Source: Spongiibacteraceae bacterium (GTDB lineage: Bacteria > Pseudomonadota > Gammaproteobacteria > Pseudomonadales > Dasaniaceae). From it: a DNA stretch of 64,000 nucleotides. Location: NCBI GenBank assembly GCA_028280715.1, contig JANQLG010000009.1, positions 17,586 to 81,585 on the forward strand, written 5' to 3'. This document shows positions 1-7,852 of the stretch, piece after piece; the first letter of the stretch is position 1, and the number at the start of each line of letters is the position of its first letter. The translations under genes were made by a program, and so were the position numbers. The notes beneath the pieces were generated by a model, which made no database searches, was not told where the DNA came from, and saw only the letters and a program-made list of their open reading frames with translations.

Positions 1-748
1 CTGCAATTTTCAACCCTGGCATTTGGAATAATTTTGCTTTTGCTTTTATATAAGTCTGCATGTCACCATGGTAATCAAGATGATCTCGGCTGATATTGGT
101 AAACAAAGCTAATTGAAATGTCAGCGCAGCAACACGCCCCTGTGACAAACCATGTGATGAAACCTCCATCACGACATGACCAACTCCTTGATCACTCCAT
201 TTTGCTAAATATTCCTGTAACTCAATAGGACCCGGTGTAGTATTAACACTATCCTTCAGCTCACCATCGACTCCACATCCTATTGTGCCGATACAGCCGC
301 AGCTTTTACCGATAAGATTAAGCAACTGCATCATAATATGGGTGCAGCTGGTTTTTCCGTTAGTACCGGTAACACCGATCAATGACAACCGCTGACTTGG
401 ATTGTTATAAAATTTTCCTGCAATGGCGCTAATTTTTTCTGACAGGTTTTCTATAGTTACGACAGGAATAGATTGAGAATCGTATTGCGAGGGTGACCAT
501 TCCTCTGTCTTTTCAGCCAGAACAATAGATGAACCGCTAGTTATTGCCTGTTCAATATAATCACGTCCATCACTCTCATAGCCGCTAACGGCTAAAAACA
601 TATCTCCCGGGACCACTTTTCTACTGTCAGCACTGATTCCCGAAATTATTGTGGATAGCACATGATCAGCCAGCTCCAGCTTAGCCAGCTCTGCGCTATC
701 CAATAATTCTGACAGGTGCTTCCCTGTATGTTTTTCTGCCATCATCAT
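1..748 (-). CDS. murE: UDP-MurNAc-tripeptide synthetase MurE (N-terminal part, runs off the window)
   Basis: MurE adds the third stem-peptide residue (meso-diaminopimelate in most Gram-negatives) to UDP-MurNAc-L-Ala-D-Glu in the cytoplasm, using ATP. I translated the minus strand from 748: the frame stays open to base 1 and gives about 249 residues. The Mur-ligase P-loop GVTGTNGKTS is visible, followed by EVSSHGLSQGRV and FTNISRDHLDYHGD, which are characteristic of MurE. Three consecutive ATG codons (748, 745, 742) precede AEKHTG. The first overlaps the ftsI stop as TGATG, so translation is probably coupled. The C-terminal half, with the substrate-selecting motif, lies outside the window. Confidence 0.95.
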   Translation of the reverse strand, partial: MMMAEKHTGKHLSELLDSAELAKLELADHVLSTIISGISADSRKVVPGDMFLAVSGYESDGRDYIEQAITSGSSIVLAEKTEEWSPSQYDSQSIPVVTIENLSEKISAIAGKFYNNPSQRLSLIGVTGTNGKTSCTHIMMQLLNLIGKSCGCIGTIGCGVDGELKDSVNTTPGPIELQEYLAKWSDQGVGHVVMEVSSHGLSQGRVAALTFQLALFTNISRDHLDYHGDMQTYIKAKAKLFQMPGLKIA

Positions 749-2520
749 CAAACCGATTTGCGCCCCCTTACTGAAGTAGAGGACACATCTGCTGGTGACT
801 GTTTCACTCGCTCAGCCAGGGATTCTCCTGGCAATATTTTATCTGGAGCCACTTCTAAAATACGAAGAGAGTCTGCCATTACCTTAGAGAAAACAGGCGC
901 TGCGGCTTCACCACCGTGATATCGATCCAAATCGGGTTCGTCGACCATCACGATGGTTACTACTTTAGGATTTGTTGCCGGAGCCATACCCGCAAACACC
1001 GCCATATAGCGATCATCCGCATAACCATTAGCACCAACCTTATGTACTGTTCCGGTTTTTCCCGCCGCGGTGTAGGCTGCCATTTGTGCAAGTGTCGCTG
1101 TACCACCATCCTGAGTCACTGTTTTCAACATATCGTTAACCTGGTGCGCAATTCTTTCGCTGATAATGCGCTCCCCCTCACTCTTGCTCGATTCAGTTTT
1201 CTTTAACAAAGTTGTGGAATGCTTGAAGCCACCGCTGGCTAACACTGAATAAGCTTGAGCGAGTTGCAACGGTGTAACGGCCAAGCCATAACCGAAGGCA
1301 AAATTAACGCGTTCAATAGGCTTCCAATTCGGACGATTAGGTACAATGCCGGAGCTTTCTCCTGGGAAGCCACTACCCGTACTTTCACCTAAGCCAAAAC
1401 GCCGAAACACTTCCCACACCATTTGCTCATCAAGATCCAACGCCAACTTACTGGTTCCGACCTGGCTGGACTTGGTCAAAATTCCAGTGATATCAATCAC
1501 GCCGTAATTAATAGGATCAAGTAAGGTTTTATTTCCAACCCGGATATAGCCAGGGTCAGTATTAATCTGAGTTTTTGGCTGATATTTTCCAGACTCCAAC
1601 GCCGCAACAACCGTTAATGGTTTCACTGTCGAGCCGGGCTCGAACATATCTGTCATGGCGCGATTTCGCATACTGCTTGCTTGCAACTGTCGACGATTAT
1701 TGGGATTGAAAGAGGGCTGGTTAACCATCGCCAGGACTTCACCCGTATCGACATCCATCATTACCAAAGAACCGGAACGGGCACTCATCCGCTTGATGGC
1801 TGCCTTCAGTTCTCGATAGGCTAAATATTGCAAGCGCATATCAATACTCAACATCAAGTCTTTCCCGGAGCGCGCCTGCACGCCCTGATCAATATCTCGA
1901 AAGACGTTGCCATGCAGATCCTTGAGTACACGCTTACTACCGGACTCACCTTTTAGCCAATGGTCATAGGCAAGCTCAATGCCTTCCTGCCCTTTGTCAT
2001 CAATATTGGTAAAACCAACAATATGCGCTGCGACCTCCCCTGCCGGGTAGTAACGCTTGTACTCTCGCTGGATATTCACACCGGGGATTTTTAGCGCCAA
2101 CACATCTTCTGCCTGAGCCGGCGCAATATGACGACGAAGATAAACGAAGCTTCGCCCTTTATTAGACTGAACTTTGTTAATTAACCGCTGCTTATCGATG
2201 CCCACCACTTTTGCCAGCGAAGCCCAGGACGAGAAATCTTCGGGAAGATGTTTTGGATTTATCCAAACAGATGCCACTGGTGTACTGACCGCCAATGGTT
2301 CGCCATTTCGATCTGTAATCACTCCACGATATGCAGGAATATGCTCAGTACGGACCGAGCGTGCGTCGCCCTGCCCCTGTAAAAATTCATGCCCACGATC
2401 AACATCTAGCACCTGCAAAGACAACACGCGCCACACCAACAATAAAGCGAGCGAAGCCAATAGCAACATTGCCAAATAAAAACGCCATACCGGAACGGCT
2501 TGTCGCACCACTTTTGTCAT
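748..2520 (-). CDS. ftsI: Septal peptidoglycan transpeptidase FtsI (PBP3)
   Basis: FtsI is the division-specific transpeptidase that cross-links septal peptidoglycan and works with FtsW, FtsL, FtsB and FtsQ. The 590 residues match the family length. There is one N-terminal membrane anchor (about residues 12-32), a PBP dimerisation region (about 58-210), and a transpeptidase domain with the catalytic STVK (S297, K300) and KTGT (488-491). The second motif reads SSQ (351-353) where many orthologues have SSN. It is the middle gene of a tightly packed dcw operon: ATG overlaps the ftsL stop by four bases and its stop overlaps murE by one. Confidence 0.97.
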   Translation of the reverse strand: MTKVVRQAVPVWRFYLAMLLLASLALLLVWRVLSLQVLDVDRGHEFLQGQGDARSVRTEHIPAYRGVITDRNGEPLAVSTPVASVWINPKHLPEDFSSWASLAKVVGIDKQRLINKVQSNKGRSFVYLRRHIAPAQAEDVLALKIPGVNIQREYKRYYPAGEVAAHIVGFTNIDDKGQEGIELAYDHWLKGESGSKRVLKDLHGNVFRDIDQGVQARSGKDLMLSIDMRLQYLAYRELKAAIKRMSARSGSLVMMDVDTGEVLAMVNQPSFNPNNRRQLQASSMRNRAMTDMFEPGSTVKPLTVVAALESGKYQPKTQINTDPGYIRVGNKTLLDPINYGVIDITGILTKSSQVGTSKLALDLDEQMVWEVFRRFGLGESTGSGFPGESSGIVPNRPNWKPIERVNFAFGYGLAVTPLQLAQAYSVLASGGFKHSTTLLKKTESSKSEGERIISERIAHQVNDMLKTVTQDGGTATLAQMAAYTAAGKTGTVHKVGANGYADDRYMAVFAGMAPATNPKVVTIVMVDEPDLDRYHGGEAAAPVFSKVMADSLRILEVAPDKILPGESLAERVKQSPADVSSTSVRGRKSV

Positions 2521-2879
2521 TGCTCAATCACTACTATTGCTGCAGGCTCAGGAGCACGCATGTTCAACCGGGTTTTAGCAAGTTCTTCAATCCGTGAATG
2601 AGACGCCCAGGTACTTTGCTCTAGCAACAAGCGCCCCCACTGTTCTTCAAGCTGCACTGTTTGTTTATTTAATTGCTGCAACTCACTAAACAATTGGCGC
2701 GCTTTATAGGAGCTGAAAACAACTGCTAAAGCTGTAGTAACCACCATCAACCACAACACAATACACACCAACCACCACTTATTAACTCGAAACTTATTAA
2801 CTCGAAACGTCGGCGCGCCAGCCTCTGCAGATGCAGATTGCTTGGAATCACCAGCATTAAGGAACAGACTAAAATTCAT
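2517..2879 (-). CDS. ftsL: Cell division protein FtsL
   Basis: FtsL is a small bitopic membrane protein of the FtsQLB complex that activates FtsWI at the septum. With the ATG at 2879 it has 120 residues, close to the usual 120. A GTG at 2915 would add 12 residues, but the ATG has a GGGA site at suitable distance. A single membrane helix (WWLVCIVLWLMVVTTALAVV) is followed by a periplasmic coiled coil rich in Leu and Gln (QLNKQTVQLEEQW). Position between rsmH and ftsI confirms the call. A 15-bp tandem duplication sits just before the membrane helix and doubles the pentapeptide FRVNK. Confidence 0.9.
   Translation of the reverse strand: MNFSLFLNAGDSKQSASAEAGAPTFRVNKFRVNKWWLVCIVLWLMVVTTALAVVFSSYKARQLFSELQQLNKQTVQLEEQWGRLLLEQSTWASHSRIEELAKTRLNMRAPEPAAIVVIEQ
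2777..2806. repeat. 15-bp perfect tandem duplication inside ftsL
   Basis: The unit ACTTATTAACTCGAA occurs twice without a gap (2777-2791 and 2792-2806). In the ftsL frame it gives FRVNKFRVNK directly before the membrane helix, so the cytoplasmic tail is lengthened by five residues without a frameshift. Confidence 0.95.
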
Positions 2880-2962
2880 CAATAGTTCCCGCTTAAACAG
2901 CTTCAAGCCAAACACTACTTAACAAAAACACAACAACCGGCACGACCGGCTATTTAACTTGA

Positions 2963-3880
2963 TCAGGCAATTTTTTCCGCAATGCGCATAATGGCACTGC
3001 GCGAACGCACATTTGCTTGCACTTCCTGCACATCCGCTCGAATTGCCTTGCCCACTTGTTTTAATCGTTTATTTAACTGAGATTCCATAACAGGCACATT
3101 CGCCGGAAGCTCATCACCCCTTACATGTTTTTTAATAAAACGCTTTACCATCCTGTCTTCCAGCGAATGAAAACTGATAATCACCAACCTTCCCCCAATC
3201 GCTAAAACGTCCAGCACATCCTCTAAAAAACACTCCAAATCACCCAGCTCGTTATTAATAAATATCCTTATTGCTTGAAATACTTTTGTCGCTGGATGCT
3301 TACCCTTTTCCCAGGCCGGGTGCGCCTCAGAAATAATTTTTGCCAACTGTAATGTTGTTTCAATAGGCTTCTCAGCTCTTGCCAACACTACAGCTTTTGC
3401 CAATCTTCTTGAGTAACGTTCTTCACCGTACTCTTTAAATACTTTTGCAATCTCTTGCTCGCTGGCAGTCGCCAACCATTCAGCAGCGCTCATTCCTTCG
3501 TTAGGGTTCATCCTCATATCCAGCGGCCCATCGCGAAGAAAACTGAAACCTCTTTCAGCCTGATCCAACTGCGGTGAAGACACCCCCAAATCCAGTAGCA
3601 CACCATCAACATGTCCACTGTAACGCTCTGCTACCAGCGCCTTTAATTCAGCGAAGGAGCCCTGTGCAATGGAAAAACGAGGATCCTCCTCTTCCAGCTT
3701 CTTCCCTACAGCTATAGCTTCAGGATCCTTATCAATCCCCAGCAATGAGCCATTAGGGCTCAACCTCTGCAAGGTCCTTCTACTGTGACCACCGCGACCA
3801 AAGGTACCATCCACATACCGCCCTTCAGGATCGACCAACAGGGCAGCGATTGCCTCCTTTAGCAAGACCGTTTCGTGCAC
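2963..3880 (-). CDS. rsmH: 16S rRNA (cytosine(1402)-N(4))-methyltransferase RsmH (MraW)
   Basis: RsmH methylates N4 of C1402 in the 16S rRNA decoding centre using S-adenosylmethionine. The 305 residues match the family. The start [11 protein letters not shown] and the SAM-binding [13 protein letters not shown] (about residues 23-35) are hallmark sequences. [14 protein letters not shown] and VKRFIKKH are further conserved blocks. It is the second gene of the dcw operon, 27 bases after mraZ and before ftsL, so it is most likely co-transcribed and under MraZ control. Confidence 0.97.
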   Translation of the reverse strand: MHETVLLKEAIAALLVDPEGRYVDGTFGRGGHSRRTLQRLSPNGSLLGIDKDPEAIAVGKKLEEEDPRFSIAQGSFAELKALVAERYSGHVDGVLLDLGVSSPQLDQAERGFSFLRDGPLDMRMNPNEGMSAAEWLATASEQEIAKVFKEYGEERYSRRLAKAVVLARAEKPIETTLQLAKIISEAHPAWEKGKHPATKVFQAIRIFINNELGDLECFLEDVLDVLAIGGRLVIISFHSLEDRMVKRFIKKHVRGDELPANVPVMESQLNKRLKQVGKAIRADVQEVQANVRSRSAIMRIAEKIA

Positions 3881-3907
3881 TCTACGCCTCTGTTCTTGCC
3901 CTACACT

Positions 3908-4357
3908 CTACAGGGATAACTCTAGAACTTGTGATGGCACCTCTTCCTCATCACCACCATCTTCGTTCAGATACTTGAACCACTCCTCTTCACTCCACAA
4001 TTCAAGCTTCTTACTTTGACCCACCAGCATTAACTTCTTTTCAAGACCAGCGTAATCTCTCAACGTGGGAGGCAGCAGAATACGGCCATTACCTTCATCA
4101 ATTTCCAACGGCGTGGCATAACCAATCAAAATGCGCTGCATCTTGGCGGCTTTGCGATTGATATTTGGCAAACTCTCAATTTTCGGTAGCAGTTGTTGCC
4201 ACTGCTGTTCCGGATAGATCAGCAGGCATCGTTCTTCGGTGTGAGCCGTCACTACTATTCGGCCACCACACTCAGACAGCAACGCATCCCGGACCTTCGC
4301 CGGAATGGCCAGACGCCCTTTGGCATCCATATTGATTGCATTGCTACCGAGATACAT
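3908..4357 (-). CDS. mraZ: Transcriptional regulator MraZ
   Basis: MraZ is the first gene of the dcw operon and a DNA-binding autorepressor built from two AbrB/SpoVT-like domains. The 149 residues begin [24 protein letters not shown], the first domain signature, and the second domain contains [19 protein letters not shown]. No strong Shine-Dalgarno site precedes the ATG. The leader carries four regularly spaced GTGG/GTGT elements (4395-4428), as expected of a MraZ operator. Confidence 0.97.
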   Translation of the reverse strand: MYLGSNAINMDAKGRLAIPAKVRDALLSECGGRIVVTAHTEERCLLIYPEQQWQQLLPKIESLPNINRKAAKMQRILIGYATPLEIDEGNGRILLPPTLRDYAGLEKKLMLVGQSKKLELWSEEEWFKYLNEDGGDEEEVPSQVLELSL

Positions 4358-4394
4358 TTTTTGCTGATAATTCTTTAATTCTGGTTATTTAAAT

Positions 4395-4428
4395 CCACAA
4401 AAAGACACTACTTTCCACTTTTATACAC
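4395..4428 (-). promoter_or_regulatory. MraZ operator: four GTGG/GTGT direct repeats with 10-bp period
   Basis: Read on the minus strand, GTGT, GTGG, GTGT and GTGG start exactly 10 bp apart (plus-strand CCAC/ACAC at 4395, 4405, 4415 and 4425). They lie 38-71 bp upstream of the mraZ start. MraZ proteins are known to bind short TGGG- or GTGK-type direct repeats at this helical spacing, so this is very likely the autoregulatory site of the division operon. Confidence 0.8.
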
Positions 4429-4870
4429 TTTTTTGAACTATAGAGATAAGCCCCCTATAGATCAAGGCGAAAAATGTGAAAAATCATCGAATTTCGGCAA
4501 ATAAAACGAGAACTTGCAGTGATCTCCTTAGAAACCACCATAAAAGAAAAACACAAAAACAGCAAAAACAAGATAGTAGAAGAAGAACTTAAAGTGTTAC
4601 TTTAAGTTTAAAGGAGTTTATTAGGAGATTTTCTTAATAAATATAAGAACTGGTCATATTTTGACCAATCTGTGCAGATATAAATAAGGCTAAAAACTTA
4701 GAATACAAAACTCTCTTACTCAATGAACAAAGTAGCAGCATCTTTGCGCCGATGCCAAACCCATTACAACAAAACCTATTTTTAATTTCAGATGAAACAG
4801 ATATACACCACTGATAGAATTGCGCGCCTTATGTTCTATCATTTAAGTTTTTACACACCGCCAGAATCGA
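4429..4870. other. AT-rich divergent intergenic region with three palindromes
   Basis: No gene is visible here. The stretch separates mraZ from the divergent DUF3581 gene. It holds a perfect 10-bp-arm hairpin with a 3-nt loop (AACTTAAAGT at 4586-4595, mate at 4599-4608). A TGGTCA/TGACCA inverted repeat lies at 4651-4667. A TGATAGAA/TTCTATCA inverted repeat with a 14-nt gap lies at 4812-4841, 29 bp upstream of the DUF3581 start. None has a U-tract typical of a terminator, so regulatory sites are more likely. Confidence 0.6.
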
Positions 4871-5587
4871 ATGGATATTAATCAGTACTATATAGAAGAA
4901 GACGGAAACATCCGCTTTACTCGTCAACAAGCCAGCAATTTCGCTAAAGACATCGCCGACGATTTCAACCCACTGCATGATATCGATGCCAAACGGTTCT
5001 GTGTTCCTGGTGATTTGCTTTTTGCTTTAATTCTCTGCAAATACGGCATCACCAAGCATATGCAGTTTACCTTTTCAGGCATGGTGACGGATGAAGTCAC
5101 TTTGCTATTGCCAGAGGAAGCACCCCATATTTCAATACAAGGTACCAACGGCAAAGAGTATTTAAGTGTTGAGCATACCGGTGACAACTCCAATGATGAT
5201 TCGCTCATTAAAAGCCTGACTGAAAGCTATGTAACCTTTTCAGGTCATACCTTTCCGCACATCCTTATCCCATTAATGACCGAGAAAGATGTGATGATCA
5301 ACCCAGATCGCCCCATGGTCATGTATCACAGCATGCTTATCGATCTGGACGAGCTCGCTCTTAGTAATGTGGAATTAAAACTGGATGAGGAAAAAACCAT
5401 CTTTAAGATGGAAGGTAAACGAGGAAATGTATGCTTAGCCTTCAATCTTACCAACGACGGTAAAGTTATTGGCCGGGGAGAAAAGCATATGGTGGTCAGC
5501 GGCCTCAAACCTTATGAGAAAACAGTGGTAGACAAGGTCAGCGAAGACTACGCACTTTGGAAAAAAGCCTATCACTCTGAAGACTAA
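4871..5587 (+). CDS. DUF3581 family protein
   Basis: This 238-residue soluble protein of unknown function belongs, from memory of the family, to DUF3581 of gammaproteobacteria. The diagnostic block is ASNFAKDIADDFNPLHD followed by KRFCVPGDLLFALILCKYG (about residues 20-55). The D-F-N-P-x-H motif resembles the active-site motif of MaoC-like hot-dog hydratases, which hints at a hot-dog fold, but that is inference only. No signal peptide or membrane segment is seen. It is a single gene with its own upstream region and no clear SD. The start MDINQYY fits the family's N-terminus. Confidence 0.75.
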   Translation: MDINQYYIEEDGNIRFTRQQASNFAKDIADDFNPLHDIDAKRFCVPGDLLFALILCKYGITKHMQFTFSGMVTDEVTLLLPEEAPHISIQGTNGKEYLSVEHTGDNSNDDSLIKSLTESYVTFSGHTFPHILIPLMTEKDVMINPDRPMVMYHSMLIDLDELALSNVELKLDEEKTIFKMEGKRGNVCLAFNLTNDGKVIGRGEKHMVVSGLKPYEKTVVDKVSEDYALWKKAYHSED

Positions 5588-5691
5588 AGCAAGCCTGAGA
5601 TATTGCTTACTTCACCTGCTTTCGCTCACTTTCGCCGGCTTTTGCCTACTCTCGACAGAAACCAGGTGAAGCCATTTTGTAATCAGAAACA

Positions 5692-6867
5692 TTAACTATA
5701 GACAGCCATTGCAGCTGGTACTGCGACACCCTGATTAATGGCGGCACCTTGAGCTGCCAACACACTTTCAAGTGCAGACAAACACAGCAAAACATTGGTC
5801 TGATTACAGGCATGCCCCATCAGCCCTATGCGCCAAGCTTTACCTGCTAACGCACCCAAACCTGCGCCAATTTCCAGGTTGTACCTGGATAACAATTCTG
5901 AACGCACTACAGCATCATCGACACCTTCAGGAATCGCAATCAGGTTTAATTGTGGCAACCGGCTTTCCACAGCAACCACCATCGACAGGCCCATTGCCTC
6001 CAAACCGGCAACTAACGCCTTATGATGTAATTGATGGCGCTGCCAGGCATTTTCCAGCCCCTCATCCTTCAACATCACCAATGCTTCATGTAATGCATAC
6101 ATGGCATTAACAGGAGCCGTGTGATGGTAAGCGCGCTTGGTATTCCCCCCCCAATATCCCATCACTAATTGCATATCCAGAAACCAACTCTGTACTTTAT
6201 GCTCACGACTACTGATTCGTTCTACTGCTCTTGGCCCAAAACTCACTGGCGATATACCTGGCACACAGGACAGACATTTTTGGGTACCGGAATACACGGC
6301 ATCGATACCCCAGCCATCGACATCTATTTCAATACCACCTAAAGATGTCACCGTATCGACAATCGTCAACGCATCATTATCTCTGGCTAACTGACACAAG
6401 GCCTTGGCATCACTCTCAACGCCAGTGGATGTCTCCGCATGGACAAAAGCCAATATCGACACATCTGGATGCTGCGCAAAAGCATCAGCCACTTTGTTAA
6501 CGTCAATGGGCTTACCCCATTCATCTTCAACCATAACAGCAGTTCCGCCAGCACGCTCTACGTTCTCCTTCATGCGGCCACCGAATACGCCGTTTTGGCA
6601 CACAATGACTTTATCACCAGGCGAAACCAGGTTAACAAAACATGCTTCCATGCCCGCTGAACCCGGCGCAGATACCGGCAATGTTAGTTCATTCTCAGTT
6701 TTGAAGGCATATTGCAACAGGCCCTTAATCTCATCCATCAAACCAATAAATTCAGGGTCCAAATGACCAATAGTCGGCCGCCCCAGCGCCTCTAATACAC
6801 GAGGACTAACATCTGAAGGGCCAGGCCCCATCAATGTGCGCTGTGATGGATGAAAACTCTGAGACAT
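5692..6867 (-). CDS. Class V aminotransferase (serine/alanine-glyoxylate aminotransferase type)
   Basis: This PLP enzyme of 391 residues most resembles the serine-glyoxylate, serine-pyruvate and alanine-glyoxylate aminotransferases. The start contains the family signature MGPGPSDVSPRVLEALGRP with GHLDPEF. The PLP-binding lysine is K197 in SGTQKCLSCVPG, preceded by the cofactor Asp in VDTVTSLGG. A clear SD (AGGAG) lies 8 bp before the ATG. It stands alone, convergent to the DUF3581 gene and downstream of an unrelated NUDIX gene, so the exact substrate pair cannot be set from context. Confidence 0.88.
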   Translation of the reverse strand: MSQSFHPSQRTLMGPGPSDVSPRVLEALGRPTIGHLDPEFIGLMDEIKGLLQYAFKTENELTLPVSAPGSAGMEACFVNLVSPGDKVIVCQNGVFGGRMKENVERAGGTAVMVEDEWGKPIDVNKVADAFAQHPDVSILAFVHAETSTGVESDAKALCQLARDNDALTIVDTVTSLGGIEIDVDGWGIDAVYSGTQKCLSCVPGISPVSFGPRAVERISSREHKVQSWFLDMQLVMGYWGGNTKRAYHHTAPVNAMYALHEALVMLKDEGLENAWQRHQLHHKALVAGLEAMGLSMVVAVESRLPQLNLIAIPEGVDDAVVRSELLSRYNLEIGAGLGALAGKAWRIGLMGHACNQTNVLLCLSALESVLAAQGAAINQGVAVPAAMAVYS

Positions 6868-7009
6868 AGGAAACTCCTAAAAACTAATGTCAAAATAGAT
6901 TGATTAAACCGTGACCTAACCGAAAAGGGCGTAAAAGGTAGCAGCTTTCGGCCCGTGAAAAAACCACTTTGCGCAGTTAATCACGAGAATTAAGCAATGA
7001 CAGTCAAAC

Positions 7010-7738
7010 CTAACTCTTGTCCAGACGCCAGCCATCCGCATATCGCCAGATACGATGTCGTGCTCCAGAAGCGTCAACCTGACCGGAATCGTAACCGGAA
7101 TCTCCTGGTAATAGCGTCACCGGCACCTCACCGGCATGAACTACTTTAGGCAAATATTCGGCGATTGGTCTGTCTCTATACATAGCCAACATCTCTGCGA
7201 CATTCGAGCATTCCGACAATTCGGTTAAGGTAACGAAGGTAGGTGGTAACATTTCGATCCGGCCACATCGATGATCTGCCAGCGCAACTTCGGGTAGATA
7301 CCATCGATGCTCAAGTATCTCTCCACCGCATACCTGAACATTGTCATTTCCTTTATGAGCTTCTCCGACAAAAAACCAGGTAGAAAAGCGTTTAGGTTGA
7401 CCGACCGGCGTAGTCCAATGGGAAAAATGTAAAAGGTCATCTTTCTCTATCTTTAGCTGCGTCTCTTCTTCCAATTCTCTGGTAGCCGCACGACGGGCAA
7501 CCGTCTCGATATTTTCCTCTTCAGACCCATGATCTTCACAATCAATCTTTCCTCCAGGAAATACCCAAGCTCCGCCTGCAACTCTGACTTGATCTGAACG
7601 CCGCAACATTAATACCTCAAGCCCTGATAGGCCATTTCGAATCAATACTATCGTCGCCGATGGAATAAGTGCCGTCATAACATAACCATAAATTTCAGAA
7701 TTAACGAGATCGGAAAAGCACTCAAAAACACCCTTCAC
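7010..7738 (-). CDS. NUDIX hydrolase
   Basis: This cytoplasmic NUDIX-superfamily hydrolase has 242 residues from the GTG at 7738. The start MTALIPSATIVLIR at 7678 is an alternative; GAGG-type SD bases precede the GTG. The NUDIX box is GGKIDCED, an acidic insertion, then ARRAATRELEEETQL. The insertion and the Gly-to-Gln change near the box end (EETQL for EETGL) are like those of eukaryotic-type NUDT19-like and CoA-diphosphatase-like members. Substrate is unknown. Confidence 0.8.
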   Translation of the reverse strand: MKGVFECFSDLVNSEIYGYVMTALIPSATIVLIRNGLSGLEVLMLRRSDQVRVAGGAWVFPGGKIDCEDHGSEEENIETVARRAATRELEEETQLKIEKDDLLHFSHWTTPVGQPKRFSTWFFVGEAHKGNDNVQVCGGEILEHRWYLPEVALADHRCGRIEMLPPTFVTLTELSECSNVAEMLAMYRDRPIAEYLPKVVHAGEVPVTLLPGDSGYDSGQVDASGARHRIWRYADGWRLDKS

Positions 7739-7852
7739 CCTCCACCTCGATCCTCAGGAATAAAAGCATTAGATTTCAAAACTTTAAGCTGCGATATTAT
7801 CAAAATAAGCTACATTAATTACTGATAATCAAAAACTGCACTAAAACGCATA

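Noticed and set aside
916..1206. Plus-strand 96-codon frame antisense to ftsI
   Set aside because: Shadow of ftsI; ftsI has full domain support.
5611..5670. TTCACCTG/CAGGTGAA inverted repeat between convergent genes as terminator
   Set aside because: The arms are 44 bases apart with no U-tract; pairing is too weak to call.
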